The notes: generated by a model from the letters alone, not told the origin. A stretch of 64,000 nucleotides of DNA from Sanguibacter hominis ATCC BAA-789 (GCF_012396185.1 NZ_JAAXOW010000001.1:1240001-1304000), one strand, 5' to 3'; positions 55,476-64,000 are shown, numbered from the stretch's first letter. A program made the numbers and translations.

Positions 55476-57167
55476 ATGACGACGACGGCCCGCACCGACA
55501 GCGCAGCGCACCCCGCGACGGTCGCGCCCTCGCGCCCCGACGACGGCGCCGCCCCGACCGTCGCCGCCCCGACCGTCGCGGACCGAACCTTCGCCGAGCG
55601 TTACCGCGCGATCGACGCCCGCGACGCCCGCTTCGACGGCCAGTTCTTCACCGCCGTCACCTCGACCGGCATCTACTGCCGACCCTCCTGCCCCGCGCGC
55701 ACACCTCGCCAGGAGAACGTCCGCTTCTACCTGACGTCGGCCGCAGCCCAGGACGCCGGCTTCCGCGCGTGCAAGCGCTGCCTGCCCGAGGCCACGCCCG
55801 GCACCCCCGAGTGGGACCTGCGCCGCGACCTCGCCGCACGCGCGATGCGGCTCGTCGCGGACGGCGTCGTCGACCGCGAAGGCGTCGACGGCCTCGCCGC
55901 CCGCCTCGGATACACGCCGCGGCACGTGCAGCGCGTGCTCACGAGCGAGCTCGGCGCCGGGCCGCTGCCCCTCGCCCGCGCCCGGCGGGCGCAGTCCGCG
56001 CGAGCGCTCCTCGTCGGCACAGACCTCCCGCTCACGCAGGTCGCGTTCGCCGCCGGCTTCGGCTCGGTGCGCCAGTTCAACGACACGGTCCGCGCGGTGT
56101 TCGACGTCAGCCCGACCGAGCTGCGCGCCCGCACGCGCCGCCCGGTCACACCCCACGCCCCGGGGAGCGCGGACCCCCACGTGCGCCTCGACGTCGAGCT
56201 GCCCGTCCGCGAGCCGTTCGACGCCGTCGGCACCTTCCGCTTCCTCGCAGCGCGTGCGGTCACGGGCGTCGAGACGGCGGACGTCGCCGACGACGACGCC
56301 CTCACCTACGCACGCACCCTCACCCTCCCGCACGGCCCCGGCGCGGTCGAGGTCCGCGCCGTGCGCGGACGCACCGGGTGGCGCCTGGCCGCACGGCTCG
56401 AACTGACCGCGCTCGCGGACGTCGCCCCCGCCGTCGCACGCGTGCGCCGCATGCTCGACCTCGACGCCGACCCGGTCGCCGTCGACACCGCGCTCGGCGC
56501 AGACCCCGACCTCGCCCCGCTCGTCGCGGCGACTCCCGGGATCCGCGTGCCCGGCGCCGTCGACCCGCACGAGCTCATCGTCCGCGCGATCGTCGGCCAG
56601 CAGATCTCCGTCGCCGCCGCACGCACCCACCTCGGCAGGCTTGCCGCCGCCGTCGGCACCCCGTACGCGTCGAGCATCGACGGCCTCACGACGCTCTTCC
56701 CTACCGCCGCCCAGATCGTCGCGAGCGTCCCCGAGCCCGTCCCGGGCGAAGCCCTCGACCCCGACCGCCCGCTGCGCCTGCCCGCCGACGCGGTCCGAGC
56801 CGTCCTCGCGACCGCCCGCGCGCTCGCGGACGGCGAGCTCGCCGTCCACGTCGGCGCCGACGCCGAGACCCTGCGCACCGAACTGCTCGCGCGGTCGCGC
56901 ATCGGCGACTGGACGGCGTCGTACATCGTCATGCGCGTCCTCGGCGACCCCGACGTGTGGCTCCCGCGGGACGTCGCGCTCGTCGCCGGGGCACGCACCG
57001 CCGGCATCCTCGACAGCGACGTCAGCGTCGCCGCCGCGCACCGTGCGCTCGTCGAGCGCAGCGAACCGTGGGCGCCGTGGCGCTCGTACGCCGTCGTGCA
57101 CCTCTGGCGCGCTGCCACGCAGCACGCCGCGACCACGAGCTCCGCAACCAGGAAGGACCAGTCATGA
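55476..57167 (+). CDS. Ada-type sensor/AlkA 3-methyladenine glycosylase fusion
   Basis: 563 residues. The Ada zinc/methyl-acceptor domain has Cys68, Cys72, Cys99 and Cys102 (GIYCRPSC and CKRC). An AraC-type HTH spans about 120-220 (GYTPRHVQRVL, then QVAFAAGFGSVRQFN). An AlkA-like glycosylase domain starts near 230: IVGQQISVAAARTHL, the hairpin SRIGDWTASYIV and catalytic Asp in WLPRDVAL. Senses methylphosphotriesters and excises alkylated bases. Stop overlaps the Ogt gene (ATGA). In E. coli these functions are on separate proteins. Confidence 0.95.
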   Translation: MTTTARTDSAAHPATVAPSRPDDGAAPTVAAPTVADRTFAERYRAIDARDARFDGQFFTAVTSTGIYCRPSCPARTPRQENVRFYLTSAAAQDAGFRACKRCLPEATPGTPEWDLRRDLAARAMRLVADGVVDREGVDGLAARLGYTPRHVQRVLTSELGAGPLPLARARRAQSARALLVGTDLPLTQVAFAAGFGSVRQFNDTVRAVFDVSPTELRARTRRPVTPHAPGSADPHVRLDVELPVREPFDAVGTFRFLAARAVTGVETADVADDDALTYARTLTLPHGPGAVEVRAVRGRTGWRLAARLELTALADVAPAVARVRRMLDLDADPVAVDTALGADPDLAPLVAATPGIRVPGAVDPHELIVRAIVGQQISVAAARTHLGRLAAAVGTPYASSIDGLTTLFPTAAQIVASVPEPVPGEALDPDRPLRLPADAVRAVLATARALADGELAVHVGADAETLRTELLARSRIGDWTASYIVMRVLGDPDVWLPRDVALVAGARTAGILDSDVSVAAAHRALVERSEPWAPWRSYAVVHLWRAATQHAATTSSATRKDQS

Positions 57168-57769
57168 CCGCCACCACCGCGCCCGCCAGCGGCACCGCCG
57201 CTGCCACCGCCGCCACGCTCGCCACCCCTGACGGGCCGTTCACCGCGCTCGTGCGCGACGGCGCGGTCCTCGCCTCAGGCTGGACCGACGAGATCGCTGA
57301 CCTCGTCGCGCTCGTCCACCCGACCCTGCGGCCGGCCGTCGTCGAGACCGTCCCGACGACGGCCGGCCGCGTCGCCGACGTCGTCGCGGCAGTCACCGCC
57401 TACTACGAGGGCGACCTCGACGCGCCTGCACGCGTGCCCGTGCACCAGGCGTCCGGCGAGTTCCTGATGCACGCGTGGGACGCGCTGCGCGCCGTCGCGC
57501 CGGGTGAGGCGATCACGTACACGCAGTACGCCGCGCGCGCCGGACGCCCACTCGCCGTGCGCGCCGCCGCAGGCGCCTGCGCGATGAACGCCGCCGCACT
57601 GTTCGTGCCCTGCCACCGCATCGTGCGCACCGACGGCAGCCTCGGCGGCTTCCGGTACGGCCTGCCGATCAAGCGCAGCCTGCTCGACCGCGAGGCGCGG
57701 GGTGCCGGAGCCGTCGCAGAACGTAGTCCCGAGCAGGTGCTTGCGGCTACTTCGTCGGCTTCACGGTGA
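57164..57769 (+). CDS. ogt: Methylated-DNA-protein-cysteine methyltransferase
   Basis: 201 residues. Active-site FVPCHRIV has Cys150, which takes the methyl group from O6-methylguanine; then GSLGGFRYGLPIKR. The N-terminal half is shorter and divergent, usual for Ogt. Coupled to the Ada-AlkA gene in an adaptive-response operon. Its last 23 bases overlap the convergent gene at 57747. Confidence 0.95.
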   Translation: MTATTAPASGTAAATAATLATPDGPFTALVRDGAVLASGWTDEIADLVALVHPTLRPAVVETVPTTAGRVADVVAAVTAYYEGDLDAPARVPVHQASGEFLMHAWDALRAVAPGEAITYTQYAARAGRPLAVRAAAGACAMNAAALFVPCHRIVRTDGSLGGFRYGLPIKRSLLDREARGAGAVAERSPEQVLAATSSASR

Positions 57770-59306
57770 CGGTCTTCGAGACCGCCCCGGGGAGGCGCTT
57801 CGAACCCTCGTAGACCGCGCGCACCTTGATCCTCCCCGTCGGCTTCACCGGTAGGGTGACGGTGGTCCGGCCGTTGTCGGACGCCTTCAGCCTCGCCGTC
57901 GCGACCGAGCGACCGTTGACGTAGAACCGCACCGTCCCGGTGACGGGGATCGCCGTCGTCGCGTGCGGCACCGAGACCGTCACCTTCGGTCGAGCGCCCT
58001 TGGCGAACGGCCGGACCTTGACGGTAGGGCGACCCGACAGCTTCGTCGTGACGACGTTGACGTGCACAGGCTTCGCCACGGCGCCCTTGTCATACTCGCT
58101 GGCGACTCGGCGGACGCTGATCGTGTGGCGGCCGGGCTTCCCGAGGACGTGCAGCTTGACCCGGTAAGTCTTCGGGCCGCGCTTCTGTTCGACGTGGCGC
58201 ACAGACCCGAGCCACACGGTGGGGGCGTACTCCCCGTCGACACGGATCTCCAGTTCCCCGGTCAGGGGTCCCGTGACGGTGATGAGCGCCGTCGCGTTGT
58301 CGTACCGCTCGATGGTCGTCTGTTCGAGGCGGACCTTCACGGTCGAGGCGCGGCGCGTGACCGAGACCCGCTTCGAGAGCGGCGACGACACGGTGTGGTG
58401 GTACTCGTCGCCCTGGAGGCGGAACCGGTAGGGGCCGTAGGTGCCGATGTCCGTCACTTCGATCGCGCAGAGCTTCGAATCTGAGACCCACATGGCGGGG
58501 CCGAGCACCTTGCCCGAGCGATCGAGCACCTCGGCCCGGGCCGTAGCGTGAGCCCCCAGCCGAGCGCCGCTGACCTGGGCGCACATCATCGCGTACCCGT
58601 CCCAGTCCCACTCGCGAGTCGTGAAGCCGGCTGTCGGGCGTGAGATCGTCGGGCGAAGCTTCCTCTCGCTGTACGACACGACGGCGTGCCTGCCGAGGTC
58701 GACGTCCTCACCTGCGCGCACGGTCGTCCCGGCAGTGATCGTCTGTGGGTGGAACCATCCGCCGACGTGGATCCGGTACGTCCCCGGAGCGAGCGCGTCG
58801 ACCGTCACGCGCCACCCACCCGAGACGCGCTCGTCCTGCCTGCCGTGGTGGGCAGTTCGCCACTTGCCGTCGACGAGCTGCTCGACGCCGTAGTCCACCG
58901 TGCGCGTGTCGGCGACCGCGCTCATGGCCGTGAACGAGATCGAGGCTGGAGACCATGCCGTGAGCCGCACGATCGGGTTGAGCCCGGGAGCGACGAGGAC
59001 TAGCTTCTCGACGGAGGCCGGGCCGTTGAACAGATCGACGGTGTACAGGCCCGCGGCCGGAACCGTGAACGTCGCCTCGCCGGCAGGGTTCGTCTCGGCC
59101 TCCCGGACGTCCCAGCCCGTGGAGTAGGTCGTCCGTATCGAGACGTTGGCACGCTCCACCGGGATCCCACGGCTCGTCTCGACGATCACGGTCACCGTGA
59201 GGGGGGCCGCGCTCGCGGGGGGCGCCGTGCTCAGCCCGGAGAGGAGAAGCATGACGACGGCGAGCATCGCGGTCGCAGAGCGACGGGCTGTCGCGTCGTG
59301 TCGCAT
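57747..59306 (-). CDS. Secreted protein with Ig-like beta-sandwich repeats
   Basis: 519 residues. Signal peptide is about 1-33 (AMLAVVMLLLSGLSTAPPASA). The first domains are carboxypeptidase-regulatory/PEGA-like (GIPVERANVSIRT, TNPAGEATFTVPAAGLYTV). Three or four Ig-like units follow, ending in Big_3/bacterial Ig repeat sequence (GTVRFYVNGRSVATARLKAS, GRIKVRAVYEGSKRLPGAVS). No sortase or enzyme motif. Exported surface or adhesin-like role is inference. GGA lies six bases before the ATG. Confidence 0.85.
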   Translation of the reverse strand: MRHDATARRSATAMLAVVMLLLSGLSTAPPASAAPLTVTVIVETSRGIPVERANVSIRTTYSTGWDVREAETNPAGEATFTVPAAGLYTVDLFNGPASVEKLVLVAPGLNPIVRLTAWSPASISFTAMSAVADTRTVDYGVEQLVDGKWRTAHHGRQDERVSGGWRVTVDALAPGTYRIHVGGWFHPQTITAGTTVRAGEDVDLGRHAVVSYSERKLRPTISRPTAGFTTREWDWDGYAMMCAQVSGARLGAHATARAEVLDRSGKVLGPAMWVSDSKLCAIEVTDIGTYGPYRFRLQGDEYHHTVSSPLSKRVSVTRRASTVKVRLEQTTIERYDNATALITVTGPLTGELEIRVDGEYAPTVWLGSVRHVEQKRGPKTYRVKLHVLGKPGRHTISVRRVASEYDKGAVAKPVHVNVVTTKLSGRPTVKVRPFAKGARPKVTVSVPHATTAIPVTGTVRFYVNGRSVATARLKASDNGRTTVTLPVKPTGRIKVRAVYEGSKRLPGAVSKTVTVKPTK

Positions 59307-59517
59307 GGGGTTCCTCTGGGCGTGGCTGGCGGGTCGGCGACCACGGTATCGGTCAGAGGGATAGCAGGGAAAGGCTGGTCAGAGCGTTGCTCGGGAAGGA
59401 GCCGACCCATCGGGGCCTGTGGGCCGGACATGCCTCGGACCTAGACTCGCCACTAAGGTCGTGACCCGGCGTGCCGGGCGATCCGCGACCCGCCCTTCCC
59501 ACTGCAGGAGAGCGCTG

Positions 59518-60768
59518 ATGCTGCCCTGGACCTCGCGCACGACCCACCTCGCGTGGCTCGACCAGCACACCCGTGACCTCCTCGACTTCGGCCGCGGTGG
59601 CCTCGTCGCACCGGGTGGCGGGGCCGCCTACCTCGACGACGACGGCCGTCCCGACCCGAGCCAGGGCGTCCAGGCGTGGATCACGTGCCGCACCGTGCAC
59701 GTGTACTCGCTCGGTGCGATGCTCGGCGTGCCTGGCTGCGCCCCCGTCGCGGCAGGCGCGCTCGCGGGCCTCACGGGGGTGCTTCACGACGACGAGCACG
59801 GCGGCTGGTTCCACGCCGTCGACGCGGCGGGCGTCCCGGACCGCGCGTCGGGAAAGTCCTGCTACGACCATGCGTTCGTGCTGCTCGCGGCGTCGAGCGC
59901 CTTGCTCGCCGGGCTGCACCGCGCGCGCGAGCTGCTCGACGAGGCGTGCGCCGTCTACCTCGACCGGTTCTGGGACGACGACGCCGGACGCGCCGTCGAC
60001 ACGTGGGACGTGACGTTTACCGAGCTCGACGGCTACCGCGGCATCAACGCGAACATGCACTCGGTCGAGGCGATGCTCGCCGTCGCCGACGCGACCGGAG
60101 ACCCGGCGTGGCGCGAGCGCGCCGCCCGCATCGCCGCGTTCGTCGTCGAGCTCGCGGGCGCGCACGACGGCCGCCTGCCTGAGCACTTCGACGCCGCGTG
60201 GACCGCGGACCTCGAGCTCAACGCCGACCGCCCCGGCGACCAGTTCAAGCCTTACGGCGCGACGATCGGGCACGGCCTCGAGTGGTCCCGGCTGCTCCTG
60301 CACGTCGAGGGCGCGCTCGGCGACGACGCGCCGGCGGAGCTGCTGCCCACAGCGGTGGCGCTTTTCGAGCGTGCCGTCGCCGACGGCTGGGCCGCCGACG
60401 GCGCCGAGGGTTTCGTCTACACGACCGGCTGGGACGGCACGCCCGTCGTGCGCGACCGCATGCACTGGGTCGCCGCCGAGGCGACCGCCGCCGCCGACGC
60501 GCTCCACCGCCGCACCGGCGAGCAGCGCTACGCCGAGCTCTACGCCACGTGGTGGGACCACGTCGTCACCCACGTCGTCGACCACGAGCGCGGCTCGTGG
60601 CACCACGAGCTCGACCCGACGCTCGCACCCGCGGGCACCGTGTGGCCGGGCAAGCCGGACCTCTACCACGCGGTCCAGGCAACCCTCCTGCCGCGGCTCC
60701 CGCTCGGCCCGTCGATCGCCCGCGCCGTCGCGGACGGACAGGTGGCCGGTCTGGGGCTCGGGAGCTAG
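59518..60768 (+). CDS. AGE-family epimerase/isomerase
   Basis: 416-residue (alpha/alpha)6 barrel enzyme. Conserved NANMHSVEA (177-185) and GHGLEWSRLL (251-260) hold the catalytic His residues of N-acylglucosamine 2-epimerase, mannose isomerase and YihS-type enzymes. Length and RTVHVYSLGAML near 58-69 are closest to the ketose/aldose isomerase (mannose or sulfoquinovose) branch. CAGGAG precedes the ATG. Confidence 0.9.
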   Translation: MLPWTSRTTHLAWLDQHTRDLLDFGRGGLVAPGGGAAYLDDDGRPDPSQGVQAWITCRTVHVYSLGAMLGVPGCAPVAAGALAGLTGVLHDDEHGGWFHAVDAAGVPDRASGKSCYDHAFVLLAASSALLAGLHRARELLDEACAVYLDRFWDDDAGRAVDTWDVTFTELDGYRGINANMHSVEAMLAVADATGDPAWRERAARIAAFVVELAGAHDGRLPEHFDAAWTADLELNADRPGDQFKPYGATIGHGLEWSRLLLHVEGALGDDAPAELLPTAVALFERAVADGWAADGAEGFVYTTGWDGTPVVRDRMHWVAAEATAAADALHRRTGEQRYAELYATWWDHVVTHVVDHERGSWHHELDPTLAPAGTVWPGKPDLYHAVQATLLPRLPLGPSIARAVADGQVAGLGLGS

Positions 60769-60794
60769 GCGCGTCCGCGGTCTACCGTGATCCC

Positions 60795-61370
60795 GTGGCA
60801 GCTCGACCCGGTGACGAGACGGACGCCGTCGTGCTGCGGTGGGCGCCCGTCGGCGAGGGCGGCCGCGTCGCGCGCCGGACGTCCTGGTGGTGGGAGGTCG
60901 CCCGCGCCCGCGTCCAGGGACGCGCGCCGCAGCGCTTGTTCCACGCGAGCCTGCAGGTCACGGCGGCGGGCCTCCGGCACGACGTCGAGCTCGTCCCCGC
61001 CTGGGGGACGAGCGAGCGGGACCGCGGCGCCGTCGCGCAGGGGCCCGTGGGGGCGCGCTGGCTCGGGCGCTCGCGGTTCTTCCGCTACGAGGTCCGCACC
61101 TGGCCCGACCGGCCGGCGCGTCCCGGCACGTTCCACGAGCTCAGCCGGGATCCCGACGTCGTCGCGCAGGTCCTCGTGACGGCACCGCAGGTGCCGCTGC
61201 TCGTGTGGGGGCGTGCCGCCGGACCCTCGGGCGACATGTGGAGCTCGAACTCGTTCGTGTCGTGGCTGCTGGCCGTCGTCGGCCTGCCGACCGACGTGCC
61301 GCCGCCCGACGGCGGCTCCGCACCTGGCTGGACCGCGGGCGTCGAGGTCGCGCACCTCGGGTCCGGCTGA
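60795..61370 (+). CDS. Hypothetical protein, 191 residues
   Basis: Unrecognised. No membrane helix or signal. Trp- and Arg-rich start (RRTSWWWEVARARVQGR), then a conserved-looking SNSFVSWLLAVVGLP near 150-165. Start is GTG at 60795; ribosome site not clear. It lies between AGE epimerase and alcohol dehydrogenase genes on the same strand. No function can be assigned. Confidence 0.65.
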   Translation: MAARPGDETDAVVLRWAPVGEGGRVARRTSWWWEVARARVQGRAPQRLFHASLQVTAAGLRHDVELVPAWGTSERDRGAVAQGPVGARWLGRSRFFRYEVRTWPDRPARPGTFHELSRDPDVVAQVLVTAPQVPLLVWGRAAGPSGDMWSSNSFVSWLLAVVGLPTDVPPPDGGSAPGWTAGVEVAHLGSG

Positions 61371-61452
61371 CACCCGGCCAGCCCGCCGCGGACGCGCGAT
61401 GATGGACCAGGCCGGGCGTGCGCCCGACCGCCCGCAGACCTGAGGAGACGAC

Positions 61453-62496
61453 GTGCGAGCAACGATCATGTACGGCGCTGGAGACGTCCGCGTGGAGGAG
61501 GTGCCGGACCCGACGATCGTCGAGCCGACCGACGCCGTCGTGCGCGTCGTGCGCGCGTGCGTGTGCGGCTCTGACCTGCACCCCTACCGCTCGATGCCCG
61601 CGGGGCGCGGACGGCCCATGGGGCACGAGATGATCGGCGTCGTCGACGCCGTCGGCGGCGACGTGACGACCGTCGCCCCCGGCGACTTCGTCATCGCGCC
61701 GTTCACGTACTCGGACAACACGTGCACGTTCTGCCGCGAGGGCGTCCACACGTCGTGCAAGCACGGCGGCTACTACGGCTCGAACGGCGTCGGCGGCGCG
61801 CAGGCCGAGGCCATGCGCATCCCGCAGGCGGACGGCACGCTCGTCAAGGCGGGCATCGCCCTCGAGGACGCCGACGACGCGCTCCTCGCCTCCCTGCTGA
61901 CGCTCTCCGACGTGTACCTCACCGGGTATCACGCCGCGCACATGGGCCGCGTGCGGCCCGGACAGATCGTCACGGTCGTGGGCGACGGCGCGGTCGGGCT
62001 CAGTGCCGTCCTCGCCGCGCACGAGCTGGGCGCCGAGCGCATCATCCTCATGGGCCGCCACCTGGCCCGCACGGACCTCGGGCGGGAGTTCGGCGCGACC
62101 GACGTCGTCGCTGAGCGCGGCGACGAGGGCGTCGCGCGCGTCATGGACCTGACCGACGGCGAAGGCGCGCACGTCGTGCTCGAAGCCGTGGGGCACATGC
62201 CCGCGTACGAGCAGTCGTACCGGGTCGTGCGGCCCGGCGGCGTCATCTCCCGCGTGGGGGTCCCGCAGTACGAGGAGGCGCCGGTCGGCTTCCCGTCGCT
62301 GTTCGGCCAGAACGTCACTCTCACCGGCGGCGTCGCGCCCGTCCGGGCCTACCTGGATGACGCCGTCGGCCGCGTGCTGTCCGGGGCGATCAACCCGGGC
62401 CGCGTGTTCGACCGGACGGTCACCCTCGACGACGTCGCCGAGGGCTACCGGCTCATGGACTCGCGCGAGGCGCTCAAGGTGATGGTCAAGCCCTGA
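61453..62496 (+). CDS. Zinc-dependent alcohol dehydrogenase family protein
   Basis: 347-residue medium-chain dehydrogenase. Catalytic zinc ligands Cys38 (CGSDLHPYRS) and His58-Glu59 are visible. The structural-zinc lobe has only three Cys (91, 94, 102); the first position is Asp88. Rossmann motif is VVGDGAVGLS, and an Arg after it (GRHLAR) suggests NADP preference. GTG start with GAGGAG ahead. Substrate unknown. Confidence 0.93.
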   Translation: MRATIMYGAGDVRVEEVPDPTIVEPTDAVVRVVRACVCGSDLHPYRSMPAGRGRPMGHEMIGVVDAVGGDVTTVAPGDFVIAPFTYSDNTCTFCREGVHTSCKHGGYYGSNGVGGAQAEAMRIPQADGTLVKAGIALEDADDALLASLLTLSDVYLTGYHAAHMGRVRPGQIVTVVGDGAVGLSAVLAAHELGAERIILMGRHLARTDLGREFGATDVVAERGDEGVARVMDLTDGEGAHVVLEAVGHMPAYEQSYRVVRPGGVISRVGVPQYEEAPVGFPSLFGQNVTLTGGVAPVRAYLDDAVGRVLSGAINPGRVFDRTVTLDDVAEGYRLMDSREALKVMVKP

Positions 62497-62545
62497 GCCC
62501 GGTCGCGCTCCGAGCCCGGTCGCGCCCCGCGCCCGGTCGCGCTGT
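62495..62545. repeat. Three tandem 17-bp repeats
   Basis: Starts at the dehydrogenase stop codon. Units: 62495-62511 and 62512-62528 (16 of 17 identical), and a more diverged 62529-62545. Core GCCCGGTCGCGC. Origin unknown. Confidence 0.7.
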
Positions 62546-62564
62546 GAGGTAGGGCGTTGCACCC

Positions 62565-62630
62565 GAGGTAGGTGCCTGCACGCGAGATCAGCCCCTCCAG
62601 GGGCCTACCTCGCGTGCAGGCACCTACCTC
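62565..62630. terminator. Large nested hairpin between convergent genes
   Basis: Perfect 22-bp arms (62565-62586 and 62609-62630) surround a 22-base loop that itself contains a 6-bp hairpin (62591-62604). The right arm includes the last bases of the DoxX gene. It may end both transcripts, or be a REP-like element. Confidence 0.75.
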
Positions 62631-63078
62631 AGCGCGGCTCCGGCCGTGCGCCCCGACCGTGGACGGCCTGGAGAGCGCCTGTCGACCACAGTGCCCACGC
62701 GACGAGCACAGGCTGGAAGAACAGCCGGCCGAACCGTTTCTCGTCGGTGTCCAGCCCGAAGCCGTCCTTGTGCTCGACCCACTGCGCGATGTTGCCGGGG
62801 AAGATCACGACGAAGAACGCCGCCACGACGAGCCCGACGGCGACCCGCCAACGGGACAGCACGACGAGCGACGAGCCGAGCGCGATCTCGACCGCCCCCG
62901 ACGCGAGCACGGTGAAGTCCTTCGCGGGGAACCAGCTCGGCACCTGGGCCTGGAACTCGTCCCGAGCGAACGACAGGTGGCTGATCCCCGCGAACAGGAG
63001 CGCGAGTCCGAGGCCGACGCGGGCGAGCCGGCGGGGCATCGTGTCGGCGGGCGGAGCGGCGGTGAGCAGTGTGCGCAT
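62629..63078 (-). CDS. DoxX-like membrane protein
   Basis: 149 residues with four membrane helices; LFAGISHLSF, VLASGAVEIALG and VVIFPGNIAQW are typical DoxX/MauE-like elements. Function in actinobacteria is unclear, linked to redox or quinone chemistry. GGAGG lies just before the ATG, an unusually short spacing, so the start could be the ATG at 63039. Confidence 0.85.
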   Translation of the reverse strand: MRTLLTAAPPADTMPRRLARVGLGLALLFAGISHLSFARDEFQAQVPSWFPAKDFTVLASGAVEIALGSSLVVLSRWRVAVGLVVAAFFVVIFPGNIAQWVEHKDGFGLDTDEKRFGRLFFQPVLVAWALWSTGALQAVHGRGARPEPR

Positions 63079-63221
63079 GCCTCCATCGTGCGGGTCGGCG
63101 CGGTCTCGCGCGAGCAGGGACGGGCCCGCTCCGACTGGGCGGAGACCGGCTCGCCCGTAGCGGCCGTCTCGCGAGGTGACGCGCCCGTTGCGCAGGTCAT
63201 CCCACCTCCGCTACCTTTCCG

Positions 63222-63240
63222 TGAGGTAAGGCTTGCCTAA
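63222..63240. promoter_or_regulatory. DtxR/IdeR-like iron box
   Basis: TGAGGTAAGGCTTGCCTAA matches 15 of 19 positions of the TTAGGTTAGGCTAACCTAA iron box, 55 bases upstream of the siderophore-binding protein gene. Confidence 0.75.
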
Positions 63241-63294
63241 TGGGTGGATGACGATCTGCCCCACGTCACCCTCCCCGCAGACCGGAGCACCCCC

Positions 63295-64000
63295 ATGCGT
63301 CCCACCAGGATCCTCGCCGCCCTCGCGGCCTCGACCCTCGCCCTCGCGCTCGCCGCGTGCGGCTCGACGACCGAGCCCTCCACCCCCAGCGCCGCCCCGA
63401 CGGGCGTCGCCCCGTCGACGACGGCTCCCGCCGCGACCTTCCCCGTCAGCATCGAGCACGCTCTCGGCACGACGACGATCGACGAGAAGCCCGAACGCGT
63501 CGCGACCGTCAACTGGGCGAACCACGAGGTGCCGCTCGCCCTCGGCGTCGTCCCCGTCGGTATGGCTGCCGCCAACTTCGGCGACGACGACGGCAACGGC
63601 ACCCTGCCGTGGGTCGAGGAGAAGCTCACCGAGCTCGGCGCGCAGACCCCGGTGCTGTTCGACGAGACGGACGGCATCGACTTCGAGGCTGTCGCCGAGA
63701 CCGAGCCTGACGTCATCCTCGCCGCCTACTCCGGCCTCACGCAGGAGGACTACGACACGCTCAGCGAGATCGCCCCCGTCGTCGCGTACCCCGAGGGGCC
63801 GTGGGTCACGTCGTGGCGCGACATGATCCGCCTCAACGCGAAGGCCCTGGGCCTCGCAGCCGAGGGGGACGCTCTCGTCGCCGACCTGGAGGCGCAGATG
63901 ACCGCAGCGGTGGCCAAGCACGAGGGCCTCGCCGGCACGTCGACGATGTTCCTCACCCACGTCGACACCGCTGACCTCAGCCAGGTGTCGTTCTATACGC
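63295..64000 (+). CDS. Iron-siderophore ABC transporter substrate-binding lipoprotein (partial)
   Basis: Start only; runs off the right edge (about 235 residues seen). Signal peptide with lipobox LAAC, lipidated Cys22. A Ser/Thr/Pro linker is followed by the FecB/FhuD-type fold: PERVATVNWANHEVPLALG, then TEPDVILAAYSGL. Binds ferric siderophores at the outer face of the membrane and passes them to an ABC permease that should follow. Regulated, by inference, through the DtxR-like box at 63222. Confidence 0.92.
   Translation, partial: MRPTRILAALAASTLALALAACGSTTEPSTPSAAPTGVAPSTTAPAATFPVSIEHALGTTTIDEKPERVATVNWANHEVPLALGVVPVGMAAANFGDDDGNGTLPWVEEKLTELGAQTPVLFDETDGIDFEAVAETEPDVILAAYSGLTQEDYDTLSEIAPVVAYPEGPWVTSWRDMIRLNAKALGLAAEGDALVADLEAQMTAAVAKHEGLAGTSTMFLTHVDTADLSQVSFYT

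Noticed and set aside
54027-57125. A 1032-codon minus frame joining the MFS gene to the antisense of Ada-AlkA
   Set aside because: Only the part to 55250 is the real MFS gene, with its own start; the rest is a shadow.
62495-62545. Possible CRISPR array
   Set aside because: Repeats are contiguous without spacers and there are no cas genes.

Overview
High-GC (roughly 70 percent) chromosomal window from an actinobacterium, centred on the replication origin. The gene order gyrA-gyrB-dciA-recF-dnaN-oriC-dnaA | rpmH-rnpA-yidD-yidC-jag-rsmG-parA-parB is classic, and ino1, PadR, PBP, rpsF-ssb-rpsR-rplI and dnaB follow as in Mycobacterium tuberculosis. GTG starts, four-base stop/start overlaps, GTTTCACGTGAAAC parS sites and the small DLW-39 protein between tRNA-Ile and tRNA-Ala all fit Actinobacteria. 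I infer a Micrococcales member of the Cellulomonas/Oerskovia/Sanguibacter kind. Genus is a guess from protein flavour, not a measured result.

Layout. 1-6930: rhomboid protease fragment, cyclophilin, Ala-rich helical membrane protein, three-gene ABC-2 exporter, PfkB kinase, HAD phosphatase. 7008-18470 (minus strand): tRNA-Ala, DLW-39, tRNA-Ile, DUF3566, then the replication genes, with the likely oriC between dnaN and dnaA. 18964-25163 (plus): ribosomal protein L34, RNase P protein, membrane insertion factors, RsmG and ParAB, with five parS sites. 25225-33042 (minus): thioredoxin pair, a pseudokinase split from MurJ, MurJ, a DUF6049 protein and a Nudix hydrolase, divergent from a CCA-adding enzyme. 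34642-43827: MFS transporter, PadR-ino1 operon with a clear palindromic operator, a class A PBP with a PASTA domain, the rpsF-ssb-rpsR-rplI operon and a MATE exporter. 44158-45522: dnaB.

The accessory part begins after dnaB. Positions 45713-50973 hold four tightly coupled genes with a visibly lower GC bias: a gamma-type N6-adenine methyltransferase, a probable restriction endonuclease, a solo DUF262 protein and a fused ABC-ATPase/TOPRIM-like protein. A decayed IS481-type transposase follows. This is the best candidate for an undescribed system: a restriction-modification core with a DUF262 plus OLD/PARIS-like ATPase module in one operon. From 52316 the window returns to ordinary genes: CorA, an F420-type nitroreductase, an MFS transporter, an Ada-AlkA fusion plus Ogt, a secreted Ig-like repeat protein, an AGE-family epimerase, a zinc alcohol dehydrogenase, DoxX, and the start of an iron-siderophore binding lipoprotein behind a DtxR/IdeR-like box.

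A second unusual signal is inside dnaB. The 25 codons that cover its P-loop switch abruptly to AT-ending, rare codons while the protein sequence stays canonical.
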